Source: Macrostomum hystrix (taxonomy: Eukaryota; Platyhelminthes; Macrostomidae). Taken from it: a stretch of 64,000 bases of DNA. Numbering within the stretch: the stretch's first letter is position 1; each line of letters begins with the position of its first letter. The notes below the pieces were generated by a model that worked only from the letters and a program-made list of their open reading frames with translations, did no database searches and was not told the origin of the DNA. Position numbers and translations under genes: made by a program. Shown here one piece after another: positions 38,701 to 49,300 of this stretch. The stretch spans positions 9,223,501-9,287,500 of the forward strand of contig CATNEN010000039.1 of assembly GCA_950097015.1 (NCBI GenBank). Reading direction: 5' to 3'.

Positions 38701-41700
38701 AGCTCTTGGGTGTAGCTTCTGTAATAGTGGACTTTGAGGCGACAGCTCTTGGGTGTAGCTTCTGTAATAGTGGACTTTGAGGCGACAGCTCTTGGGTGTT
38801 GCTTCTGTAATAGTGGACTTTAAGGCGACAGCTCTTGGGTGTTGCTTCTGTAATAGTGGACTTTGAGGCGACAGCTCTTGGGTGTAGCTTCTGAATTGGT
38901 CATTGCAATAAAACTACCTCGAGTGAAAATTCGAGTCCCAGAATGCAAACCGGGGTAGTAAGATCTCTAAAACCGAGCCTTTACTTCATTACAAGCGTAT
39001 CTATCGTGTTGTCTGGTTTTGTGGCTTAATTTTCAATAACCGAAGGTGATTGTTTATGTAAATGGCCATCTCTTTAAATTTTAATTTTTACAAAAAATAT
39101 ATGTCTCGGTGCTTATAATCAGCTTGTTATACAATCGTCTTGATGACTATTTGCTAGCTTGCATTGTAAAATTTGGGTTGACAGATTTGGTTAGGGAAAA
39201 CTGACAGATTTGGTTAGGGAAACTGACAGATTTGGTTAGGGAAAACTGACAGATTTGGTTAGGGAAACTGACAGATTTGGTTGGGGAAAACTGACAGATT
39301 TGGTTGCGGAAAACTGACAGATTTGGTTGCGGAAAACTGACAGATTTGGTTGCGGAAAACTGACAGATTTGGTTGCGGAAAACTGACAGATTTGGTTGGG
39401 GAAAACTGACAGATTTGGTTGGGAAAAACTGACAGATTTGGTTGGGGAAAACAGACAGATTTGGTTGGGGAAAACTGACAGATTTGGTTGGGAAAAACTG
39501 ACAGATTTGGTTGGGGAAAACTGACAGATTTGGTTGGGGAAACTGACAGATTTGGTTGGGGAAAACAGACAGATTTGGTTGGGGAAAACAGACAGATTTG
39601 GTTAGGGAAGACTGACGGATTTGGTTGGGGAAAACTGATAGATTTGGTTAGGGAAGACTGACAGATTTGGTTGGGGAAAACAGACAGATTTGGTCGGGGA
39701 AAACAGACAGATTTGGTTAGGGAAGACTGACAGATTTGGTTGGGGAAAACAGACAGATTTGGTCGGGGAAAACTGACAGATTTGGCTAGGGAAGACTGAC
39801 AGATTTGGTTAGGGAAGACTGACAGATTTGGTTAGGGAAGACTGACAGATTGTCCAAAAAACTAACAGTTATTCTTCGCCTGTTTCCAATCACTCAGATG
39901 GCCTTGATTTTCTGTGACCTGAAGGCGCCTCGACCAGCCGGTGGGGCGGCCCACCAAGTCCGCTGCATGGTGGCCAGATACGACGTTGAATTGGGCTGCA
40001 TTGTGGCCACGATACCCGCCGATCAGGATAAATTTCTGCGCGACATGCAGGCAAGATTCCAACAAAAGCAACAGCAGCAACAACAGTTGCAGCAGCAGCA
40101 AGCGCCCAAGATCATTACAACCCCGTCTGTGTCGCAGCCTAGGCTTCAGCAGCCGCACGTGATGGTGTACATGCCACCGTCGAGCACAGCGGATCAGCAG
40201 CAGCTGCAGGCATCATATCAGCACCAACGTGTTCTACAGGCGCAGCACCAGCAGCAGCAGCAGCACCAGCAGCAGCAGCAGCAAGGAAAGTTTCTTCCTG
40301 TAAGCATCTCACCGCATGGCTCTGCCACTATCTACGCCTCAGCTACGGGACACCCGATGCAGACAACAGCTGTGAGTCTAAGCTCTATCCCGCATATTTC
40401 TCAGAGTTCCGTAGCCGTGTAGTTTATTTGTAGTCTGATAGAAGGCTTTTCAATGTATCGTTTTTTTCCTTCCTTAGTGTCGTTTTTAACTGGATATTTA
40501 TTTGCCTTTTTATCATTTAAATCTGAATTAGATGACAGAGTGTACTCGCAGAAAGTTCGATTCTGAAATGTCAATCATAAAACGGCCTTTTTTAGGGTTC
40601 GTAAATATAAGTAGTGAACGACTTGACAATGCTAAACAAATTTCACACTCACAAATCAGTAAGCTACTCCTAATTACAGTACTAATAGTGGGTGTTGTCG
40701 CCATTTTTATCCTCTGAAATTTTCTCCGTCAACCCGCTTAAAGCATTCTCATCAGTACAGCTACTCGCCCTATTACGGCTACGGTCAGTATCCGTACCCG
40801 CCCGCCAATGCCGTTGGCAACGGTGGCGGGTACAGTGGCTCCGAGTTCAATAGCCACTATAGTTATTATCAGAGTCAGCAGCCTCAGCAGCACCAGCTGC
40901 CTGCTGGCTACGGAAACACCGCTGGCGATAAGGTAACATAAGCTCGATGTGGCTGACCCATAATAGGCTGTCAGCAACTGATACGAATTTTAGAAGAATC
41001 TTGGTCGCATTAATAACCATTAGAATGGTCCTCTGACCCCTGGAATGATCCTCTGACCCCTGAAATGGTCCTCTGATCCCTAGAATGATCCTCTGACCCC
41101 TGGAATGATCCTCTGACCCCTAGAATGATCCTCTGACCCCTAGAATGATCCTCTGACCCCTAGAATGATCCTCTGACCCATAGAATGGTCCTCTGAGCCC
41201 TAGAATGGTCCTCTGACCCCTAGAATAATCCTCTGACCCATAGAATGGTCCTCTGACCCCTAGAATAATCCTCTGACCCATAGAATGGTCCTCTGATCCC
41301 TAGAATGGTCCTCTGACCCCTGGAATGGTCCTCTGACCCCTGGAATGGTCCTCTGGCACAGGAATCTTCTGTCTCCCTGTTATAATGTAATTGCTTCTTA
41401 AAGACTTCGTTACAAAATCAAAAGCAAGCTCTTGAACGATTTGTTTTACGAAAATAAAATTGGTAAACGATAAGTTTATAATTGTACTCGTAATTTTTGC
41501 TAAAAAATACTTTTAAATCAGCTGGGGGCATTGCAAGCATTGTTGGGTGTTTGTATATTCTAAAATCGGTTATGGATAAAGTATAAAGCATCAAATTAAA
41601 TATTAGTAGAGGCTGAAACGGTGTCACTGACTCTCAAAAGTAATTGAAATTATGCACTTGTAGTTTTTTGTTCTTTTTTTGTTCTTAAATGTCGTTCATC

Positions 41701-43292
41701 CGCTAATCATATAAACTTTAATATCTTATAAGATCTGTGTGCCGGAAAATCATTGAGGTTTACTGGTCCAAAGCACTTCTTAATCATTTCAAATGCTTCC
41801 GTGTTAATTTATACTTGCCTGTTGTCTGTCATTTCATTATAAACTTCAAACTTAACTATTTCTGGTTCTGTGGGTATGTGACTTCTTATGCGTGGGTATG
41901 TAATGTGTGGTCATGTGACCTGTTATGTGTGTTTACATGACCTGTTATGTGTGATTATGTGAGCTGTTATGTGTGATTACATGACCTGTTATGTGTGATT
42001 ACATGACCTGTTATGTGTGGTTATGTGACCTGTTATGTGTGTTTACATGACCTGTTATGTGTGATTATGTGAGCTGTTATGTGTGATTACATGACCTGTT
42101 ATGTGTGATTATGTGACCTGTTATGTGTGGTTATGTGACCTGTTATGTGTGATTACATGACCTGTTATGTGTGATTATGTGACCTGTTATGTGTGATTAC
42201 ATGACCTGTTATGTGTGATTATGTGACCTGTTATGTGTGGTAATGTGACCTGTTATGTGTGATTACATGACCTGTTATGTGTGATTACATGACCTATTAT
42301 GTGTGATTATGTGACCTGTTATGTGTGGTTATGTGACCTGTTATGTGTGATTACATGACCTGTTATGTGTGATTATGTGACCTGTTATGTGTGATTACAT
42401 GACCTGTTATGTGTGATTACATGACCTGTTATGTGTGATTATGTGACCTGTTATGTGTGATTACATGACCTGTTATGTGTGATTATGTGACCTGTTATGT
42501 GTGGTTATGTGACCTGTTATGTGTGATTACATGACCTGTTATGTGTGATTATGTGACCTGTTATGTGTGATTACATGACCTGTTATGTGTGATTATGTGA
42601 CCTGTTATGTGTGATTATGTGACCTGTTATGTGTGGTTACACGACCTGTACATGTGATTTGAGCGTATGTGTGGTCATGTGATACGAGCGTATGTGTGGT
42701 CATGTGATACGAGCGTATGTGTGGTCATGTGATACGAGCGTATGTGTGGTCATGTGATTTGAGCGTATGTATGGTCATGTGATACGAGCGTATGTGTGGT
42801 CATGTGATACGAGCGTATGTCTGGTCAAGTAACTTTTTACGTGTAATATATAGGGTTTAGAGATAATTTAAACTTTTTTTGTAAGTTTTATAATAAACTA
42901 TTTTGCTGGTAAAATTGAACGGCAATGTTCATTTGGTTTCTACTATTAACCTACCTGATTTGAGTTCAGTTATAACAGTGCTCTGTTATTGTGTTGTCTG
43001 GTTATCGGTTTCGCAGTTCTTTATTCTAACCTACATAATTCATTCATGCTGATACTGAGAGTTCAATTTAATAGCCAAATATCTACCAGTATCTGTCACG
43101 CGTTTTGATTAGTGCATTGTCCATTGTCCGACTGTCCCTCAGACCATGATCATTAATCCGAGTGCCATCAGCTCCGCCGCCGTTGCCTCCTCTGTATCCA
43201 CTGGCGGGCCGCCTCCTGCCAAGGTTAGCCGCATCAGTAATATTGACTCTGCGACCGGCTACCAGCAACAGCAGCAGTCTGGTCCCACTATG
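32764..43292 (+). CDS. MED25: Mediator subunit 25-like protein (3'-incomplete)
   Basis: MED25 is a coactivator-binding subunit of the Mediator complex in the nucleus. Exons 32764-33090, 33991-34353, 34608-34955, 39898-40371, 40756-40932 and 43143-43292 join entirely in phase 0, giving 613 codons, and a GTGAGC donor at 43293 shows that the gene continues. Residues about 10-220 match the MED25 von Willebrand A domain, notably AAEEDLLRRLAELKF, LTIISPRRNDQLTELFK and KWELVLVPRCIRF. A proline-rich linker (PPPPPPQPQ) leads to an activator-interaction (ACID/PTOV-like) domain starting VWSGQLQFSKPE and continuing through ALIFCDLKAPR. The rest is glutamine-rich, then tyrosine/glycine-rich, as in animal MED25 tails. 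The exon 1 donor (GAACGG|GTGCGC) is weak and chosen because it keeps phase 0 and family continuity. Divergence from vertebrate MED25 is considerable, so the name is probable rather than certain. Confidence 0.75.
33122..33314 (-). mobile_element. 5'-truncated non-LTR retroelement end with perfect 13-bp TSD
   Basis: The direct repeat GGCCTTTGCCTTA occurs at 33109-33121 and 33315-33327. The 193 bp between are GC-rich. Read on the minus strand they end in (TAAG)n, i.e. CTTACTTACTTACT at the + strand start, a short-repeat 3' tail typical of several LINE families. No coding sequence remains. It is in MED25 intron 1, close behind the proposed donor. The minus orientation is inferred from the tail. 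Confidence 0.8.
33350..33697 (-). mobile_element. tRNA-headed SINE, family 2, minus-strand copy
   Basis: On the minus strand it shares with the + copy at 36868: GTTTGCCTCT near the head, GAGCTCG then TTCCGCG and CGAGG, a TTACGCCCT block, AAAGTGTACACT and CAGATGTACAC. It continues into a CA/TG-rich tail and GCTCAGGAGTCA also seen near 35080-35100. The 3' boundary is uncertain; the ATAATAATAATT at 33346-33357 may be its tail. Confidence 0.65.
34360..34545. repeat. 18-bp CCTACCCCACCTCCAGTG repeat in MED25 intron 2
   Basis: Imperfect tandem copies of CCTACCCCACCTCCAGTG, with CTCTAGTG and CTGCGC variants, start 6 bp after the donor and fill most of this 254-bp intron. Confidence 0.85.
35030..35152 (+). 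mobile_element. SINE family 2, internally deleted + copy
   Basis: CGTTTGCCTCTCGTACCGAG and CCTGAGCTC match the family head. The sequence then jumps to TGTGTGCGTGTGTGCTCAG and GGGCAGATGTACACC, blocks that lie further along in the other copies. It is best explained as an internally deleted or rearranged copy. Confidence 0.55.
35153..35440. other. Intronic AT-rich stretch
   Basis: MED25 intron 3 sequence between the SINE copy and the antisense peptide gene. Nothing supportable seen. Confidence 0.4.
35444..35677 (-). pseudogene. Antisense small secreted-peptide gene with one in-frame TAG
   Basis: On the minus strand an ATG at 35677-35675 opens a 78-codon frame ending in TGA at 35446-35444. Residues 1-22 form a classic signal peptide: a basic start (MAKQGIR) then the hydrophobic run LSLLLALAMTLLAL. 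Codon 23 is TAG (35611-35609). The frame resumes with a strongly acidic region of about 40 residues (TGESMLEEIAGDS, EPFESEEEPY) and a basic C-terminus FRRRSASSKK with a potential RRR processing site. The order signal, acidic spacer, basic processing site fits a precursor of a short secreted peptide. A TATA box sits 58-65 bp upstream of the ATG. The single stop where cleavage would occur means a recent pseudogene, a null allele, a sequencing error, or readthrough. I recognise no family and assign no activity. It lies within MED25 intron 3. Confidence 0.6.
35734..35742 (-). promoter_or_regulatory. TATA box of the antisense peptide gene
   Basis: On the minus strand TATAAAAAG begins 65 nt before the ATG at 35677, leaving room for a start site about 30 bp downstream and a leader of about 35 nt. 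Together with the signal-peptide frame this argues that the locus was once an independent gene. Confidence 0.5.
35750..36867. other. Intronic stretch without a supportable gene
   Basis: Part of MED25 intron 3. It contains a perfect hairpin at 36110-36141 and a 413-bp open stretch (36358-36771) that lacks an ATG start and motifs and that I do not call. Confidence 0.45.
36110..36141. other. Perfect 13-bp hairpin with 6-nt loop
   Basis: TTGCCATTGACTA and TAGTCAATGGCAA are exact reverse complements around the loop GGTTTG. A further CAATGGCAACAAACC copy follows directly. It could be a small foldback remnant. Confidence 0.6.
36868..37110 (+). mobile_element. tRNA-headed SINE, family 2, + copy
   Basis: The head GTGCGTAGCAGAGCGGTTAA is box-A-like, and GAGTTCACGAGCTC sits where box B should be, though degraded. 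It shares the TTACGCCCT, AAAGTGTACACT and CAGATGTACAC blocks with the minus copy at 33350-33697 in the same order. The 43-bp array begins immediately after its end. Confidence 0.65.
37127..38895. repeat. 43-bp minisatellite in MED25 intron 3, about 41 units
   Basis: The unit is AATAGTGGACTTTGAGGCGA followed by CAGTTCTTGGGTGTAGCTTC and TGT. Variants are CAGCTCTTGG, CAGCTCTCGG and CTATAATAG. The CTATAATAG variant recurs at spaced positions, suggesting multi-unit duplications. Copies near both ends are slightly more diverged. Confidence 0.97.
38896..39178. other. Spacer between two intron 3 arrays
   Basis: AT-rich unique sequence with nothing supportable. Confidence 0.5.
39179..39855. repeat. 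23-bp minisatellite in MED25 intron 3, about 29 units
   Basis: The unit is GACAGATTTGGTTGGGGAAA plus ACT, with TTAGGGAAG, TTGCGGAAAA and TCGGGG variants grouped regionally. The array stops about 40 bp short of the acceptor of exon 39898. Confidence 0.97.
40372..40755. other. MED25 intron 4
   Basis: The 384-bp intron is one of the few in the window without a minisatellite. It contains an ATG-initiated 61-codon open frame (40532-40717) ending in a hydrophobic run (LLLITVLIVGVVAIFIL) and preceded by TTAG. I regard this as more likely chance than a gene. Confidence 0.5.
41022..41360. repeat. 20-bp minisatellite in MED25 intron 5, about 17 units
   Basis: The unit is GAATGATCCTCTGACCCCTA, with GGTCC and TGGAATG variants. 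Its core GGTCCTCTGAC is shared with the unit of the very large array at 43370-64000. Confidence 0.95.
41361..41875. other. Intronic spacer
   Basis: Unique AT-rich sequence of MED25 intron 5; nothing supportable seen. Confidence 0.5.
41880..42645. repeat. 22-bp minisatellite in MED25 intron 5, about 35 units
   Basis: The unit is GTGTGATTATGTGACCTGTT plus AT. GATTACATG and GATTATGTG forms alternate in a near-regular pattern, showing two-unit and longer duplications. Confidence 0.97.
42646..42835. repeat. 25-bp minisatellite adjoining the 22-bp array
   Basis: About 7 copies of GAGCGTATGTGTGGTCATGT followed by GATAC. The GTGTGGTCATGTGA phrase resembles the GTGTGGTTATGTGA variant of the 22-bp unit, so it probably arose from that array. 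Confidence 0.93.
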
Positions 43293-43369
43293 GTGAGCCT
43301 AGCTGAGTTAAGTCTGACTCACAATCCTTCTCCAACACGAGATCCACAGGATCACTGAGACTTGATAGT

Positions 43370-46300
43370 CTCTGACCCTTTAGATGTGAGGTCCTCTGAC
43401 TCTTTAGATGTGTTGTCCTCTGACTCTTTAGATGTGTTGTCCTCTGACTCTTTAGATGTGAGGTCCTCTGACTCTTTAGATGTGAGGTCCTCTGACTCTT
43501 TAGATGTGTTGTCCTCTGACTCTTTAGATGTAGGTCATCTGACTCTTTAGATGTGAGGTCCTCTGACTCTTTAGATGTAGGTCCTCTGACTCTTTAGATG
43601 TGTTGTCCTCTGACTCTTTAGATGTAGGTCATCTGACTCTTTAGATGTGTTGTCCTCTGACTCTTTAGATGTAGGTCCTCTGACTCTTTAGATGTGTTGT
43701 CCTCTGACTCTTTAGATGTAGGTCCTCTGACTCTTTAGATGAGATGTCCTCTGACTCTTTAGATGTGTGGTCCTCTGACTCATTAGATGTAGATCCTCTG
43801 ACTCTTTAGATGTAGGTCCTCTGACTCATTAGATGTAGGTCCTCTGACTCTTTAGATGTAGGTCCTCTGACTCTTTAGATGTAGGTCCTCTGACTCTTTA
43901 GATGTAGGTCCTCTGACACTTTAGATGTAGGTCATCTGACTCTTTAGATGTAGGTCCTCTGACTCTTTAGATGTAGGTCATCTGACTCTTTAGATGTGAG
44001 GTCCTCTGACTCTTTAGATGTGTTGTCCTCTGACTCTTTAGATGTGTTGTCCTCTGACTCTTTAGATGTGTTGTCCTCTGACTCATTAGATGTAGATCCT
44101 CTGACTCTTTAGATGTAGGTCCTCTGACTCATTAGATGTAGGTCCTCTGACTCTTTAGATGTAGGTCCTCTGACTCTTTAGATGTAGGTCCTCTGACTCT
44201 TTAGATGTAGGTCATCTGACTCTTTAGATGTGAGGTCCTCTGACTCTTTAGATGTAGGTCATCTGACTCATTAGATGTAGGTCCTCTGACTCTTTAGATG
44301 TAGGTCCTCTGACTCTTTAGATGTAGGTCCTCTGACTCTTTAGATGTAGGTCATCTGACTCTTTAGATGTAGGTCCTCTGACTCTTTAGATGTGTTGTCC
44401 TCTGACTCTTTAGATGTAGGTCCTCTGACTCTTTAGATGTGTTGTCCTCTGACTCTTTAGATGTGTTGTCCTCTGACTCTTTAGATGTGTTGTCCTCTGA
44501 CTCTTTAGATGTGTTGTCCTCTGACTCTTTAGATGTGTTGTCCTCTGACTCTTTAGATGTGTTGTCCTCTGACTCTTTAGATGTGTTGTCCTCTGACTCT
44601 TTAGATGTGTTGTCCTCTGACTCTTTAGATGTAGGTCATCTGACTCTTTAGATGTAGGTCCTCTGACTCTTTAGATGTAGGTCCTCTGACTCTTTAGATG
44701 TAGGTCCTCTGACTCTTTAGATGTAGGTCATCTGACTCTTTAGATGTGTTGTCCTCTGACTCTTTAGATGTAGGTCATCTGACTCTTTAGATGAGATGTC
44801 CTCTGACTCTTTAGATGTAGGTCCTCTGACTCTTTAGATGTAGGTCATCTGACTCTTTAGATGTAGGTCATCTGACTCTTTAGATGTGTGGTCCTCTGAC
44901 TCATTAGATGTAGGTCCTCTGACTCTTTAGATGTAGGTCCTCTGACTCTTTAGATGAGATGTCCTCTGACTCTTTAGATGTGTGGTCCTCTGACTCATTA
45001 GATGTGAGGTCCTCTGACTCATTAGATGTAGGTCCTCTGACTCTTTAGATATGAGGTCCTCTGACTCTTTAGATGTGTGGTCCTCTGACTCTTTAGATGT
45101 AGGTCATCTGACTCTTTAGATGTGTTGTCCTCTGACTCTTTAGATGTAGGTCCTCTGACTCTTTAGATGTGTTGTCCTCTGACTCTTTAGATGTAGGTCC
45201 TCTGACTCTTTAGATGAGATGTCCTCTGACTCTTTAGATGTGTGGTCCTCTGACTCATTAGATGTAGATCCTCTGACTCTTTAGATGTGAGGTCCTCTGA
45301 CTCTTTAGATGTAGGTCCTCTGACTCATTAGATGTAGGTCCTCTGACTCATTAGATGTAGGTCCTCTGACTCTTTAGATGTAGGTCCTCTGACTCTTTAG
45401 ATGTAGGTCCTCTGACTCTTTAGATGTAGGTCATCTGACTCTTTAGATGTAGGTCCTCTGACTCTTTAGATGTAGGTCATCTGACTCTTTAGATGTAGGT
45501 CATCTGACTCTTTAGATGTAGGTCATCTGACTCTTTAGATGTAGGTCCTCTGACTCTTTAGATGTAGGTCCTCTGACTCTTTAGATGTAGATCCTCTGAC
45601 TCATTAGATGTGTGGTCCTCTGACTCATTAGATGTGAGGTGCTCTGACTCTTTAGATGTGTGGTCCTCTGACTCATTAGATGTAGGTCATCTGACTCTTT
45701 AGATGTAGATCCTCTGACTCTTTAGATGTAGATCCTCTGACTCTTTAGATGTGTGGTCCTCTGACTCTTTAGATGTGTGGTCCTCTGACTCTTTAGATGT
45801 AGGTCCTCTGACTCTTTAGATGTGAGGTCCTCTGACTCATTAGATGTAGGTCATCTGACTCTTTAGATGTGTGGTCCTCTGACTCTTTAGATGTGTGGTC
45901 CTCTGACTCTTTAGATGTAGGTCCTCTGACTCTTTAGATGTGAGGTCCTCTGACTCTTTAGATGTGTGGTCCTCTGACTCTTTAGATGTAGGTCCTCTGA
46001 CTCTTTAGATGTAGGTCATCTGACTCTTTAGATGTAGGTCATCTGACTCATTAGATGTGTGGTCCTCTGACTCATTAGATGTGAGGTGCTCTGACTCTTT
46101 AGATGTGTGGTCCTCTGACTCATTAGATGTAGGTCATCTGACTCTTTAGATGTAGATCCTCTGACTCTTTAGATGTAGATCCTCTGACTCTTTAGATGTG
46201 TGGTCCTCTGACTCTTTAGATGTGTGGTCCTCTGACTCTTTAGATGTAGGTCCTCTGACTCTTTAGATGTGAGGTCCTCTGACTCATTAGATGTAGGTCA

Positions 46301-49300
46301 TCTGACTCTTTAGATGTGTGGTCCTCTGACTCTTTAGATGTGTGGTCCTCTGACTCTTTAGATGTAGGTCCTCTGACTCTTTAGATGTGAGGTCCTCTGA
46401 CTCTTTAGATGTGTTGTCCTCTGACTCTTTAGATGTAGGTCATCTGACTCTTTAGATGTGAGGTCCTCTGACTCTTTAGATGTAGGTCCTCTGACTCTTT
46501 AGATGTGTTGTCCTCTGACTCTTTAGATGTAGGTCATCTGACTCTTTAGATGTGTTGTCCTCTGACTCTTTAGATGTAGGTCCTCTGACTCTTTAGATGT
46601 GTTGTCCTCTGACTCTTTAGATGTAGGTCCTCTGACTCTTTAGATGAGATGTCCTCTGACTCTTTAGATGTGTGGTCCTCTGACTCATTAGATGTAGATC
46701 CTCTGACTCTTTAGATGTAGGTCCTCTGACTCATTAGATGTAGGTCCTCTGACTCTTTAGATGTAGGTCCTCTGACTCTTTAGATGTAGGTCCTCTGACT
46801 CTTTAGATGTAGGTCCTCTGACACTTTAGATGTAGGTCATCTGACTCTTTAGATGTAGGTCCTCTGACTCTTTAGATGTAGGTCATCTGACTCTTTAGAT
46901 GTGAGGTCCTCTGACTCTTTAGATGTGTTGTCCTCTGACTCTTTAGATGTGTTGTCCTCTGACTCTTTAGATGTGTTGTCCTCTGACTCATTAGATGTAG
47001 ATCCTCTGACTCTTTAGATGTAGGTCCTCTGACTCATTAGATGTAGGTCCTCTGACTCTTTAGATGTAGGTCCTCTGACTCTTTAGATGTAGGTCCTCTG
47101 ACTCTTTAGATGTAGGTCATCTGACTCTTTAGATGTGAGGTCCTCTGACTCTTTAGATGTAGGTCATCTGACTCATTAGATGTAGGTCCTCTGACTCTTT
47201 AGATGTAGGTCCTCTGACTCTTTAGATGTAGGTCCTCTGACTCTTTAGATGTAGGTCATCTGACTCTTTAGATGTAGGTCCTCTGACTCTTTAGATGTGT
47301 TGTCCTCTGACTCTTTAGATGTAGGTCCTCTGACTCTTTAGATGTGTTGTCCTCTGACTCTTTAGATGTGTTGTCCTCTGACTCTTTAGATGTGTTGTCC
47401 TCTGACTCTTTAGATGTGTTGTCCTCTGACTCTTTAGATGTGTTGTCCTCTGACTCTTTAGATGTGTTGTCCTCTGACTCTTTAGATGTGTTGTCCTCTG
47501 ACTCTTTAGATGTGTTGTCCTCTGACTCTTTAGATGTGTTGTCCTCTGACTCTTTAGATGTGTTGTCCTCTGACTCTTTAGATGTAGGTCATCTGACTCT
47601 TTAGATGTAGGTCCTCTGACTCTTTAGATGTAGGTCCTCTGACTCTTTAGATGTAGGTCCTCTGACTCTTTAGATGTAGGTCATCTGACTCTTTAGATGT
47701 GTTGTCCTCTGACTCTTTAGATGTAGGTCATCTGACTCTTTAGATGTGTTGTCCTCTGACTCTTTAGATGTAGGTCCTCTGACTCTTTAGATGTAGGTCA
47801 TCTGACTCTTTAGATGTAGGTCATCTGACTCTTTAGATGTGTGGTCCTCTGACTCATTAGATGTAGGTCCTCTGACTCTTTAGATGTAGGTCCTCTGACT
47901 CTTTAGATGAGATGTCCTCTGACTCTTTAGATGTGTGGTCCTCTGACTCATTAGATGTGAGGTCCTCTGACTCATTAGATGTAGGTCCTCTGACTCTTTA
48001 GATATGAGGTCCTCTGACTCTTTAGATGTAGGTCCTCTGACTCTTTAGATGTAGGTCCTCTGACTCTTTAGATGTAGGTCCTCTGACACTTTAGATGTAG
48101 GTCATCTGACTCTTTAGATGTAGGTCCTCTGACTCTTTAGATGTAGGTCATCTGACTCTTTAGATGTGAGGTCCTCTGACTCTTTAGATGTGTTGTCCTC
48201 TGACTCTTTAGATGTGTTGTCCTCTGACTCTTTAGATGTGTTGTCCTCTGACTCATTAGATGTAGATCCTCTGACTCTTTAGATGTAGGTCCTCTGACTC
48301 ATTAGATGTAGGTCCTCTGACTCTTTAGATGTAGGTCCTCTGACTCTTTAGATGTAGGTCCTCTGACTCTTTAGATGTAGGTCATCTGACTCTTTAGATG
48401 TGAGGTCCTCTGACTCTTTAGATGTAGGTCATCTGACTCATTAGATGTAGGTCCTCTGACTCTTTAGATGTAGGTCCTCTGACTCTTTAGATGTAGGTCC
48501 TCTGACTCTTTAGATGTAGGTCATCTGACTCTTTAGATGTAGGTCCTCTGACTCTTTAGATGTGTTGTCCTCTGACTCTTTAGATGTAGGTCCTCTGACT
48601 CTTTAGATGTGTTGTCCTCTGACTCTTTAGATGTGTTGTCCTCTGACTCTTTAGATGTGTTGTCCTCTGACTCTTTAGATGTGTTGTCCTCTGACTCTTT
48701 AGATGTGTTGTCCTCTGACTCTTTAGATGTGTTGTCCTCTGACTCTTTAGATGTGTTGTCCTCTGACTCTTTAGATGTGTTGTCCTCTGACTCTTTAGAT
48801 GTGTTGTCCTCTGACTCTTTAGATGTGTTGTCCTCTGACTCTTTAGATGTAGGTCATCTGACTCTTTAGATGTAGGTCCTCTGACTCTTTAGATGTAGGT
48901 CCTCTGACTCTTTAGATGTAGGTCCTCTGACTCTTTAGATGTAGGTCATCTGACTCTTTAGATGTGTTGTCCTCTGACTCTTTAGATGTAGGTCATCTGA
49001 CTCTTTAGATGAGATGTCCTCTGACTCTTTAGATGTAGGTCCTCTGACTCTTTAGATGTAGGTCATCTGACTCTTTAGATGTAGGTCATCTGACTCTTTA
49101 GATGTGTGGTCCTCTGACTCATTAGATGTAGGTCCTCTGACTCTTTAGATGTAGGTCCTCTGACTCTTTAGATGAGATGTCCTCTGACTCTTTAGATGTG
49201 TGGTCCTCTGACTCATTAGATGTGAGGTCCTCTGACTCATTAGATGTAGGTCCTCTGACTCTTTAGATATGAGGTCCTCTGACTCTTTAGATGTGTGGTC

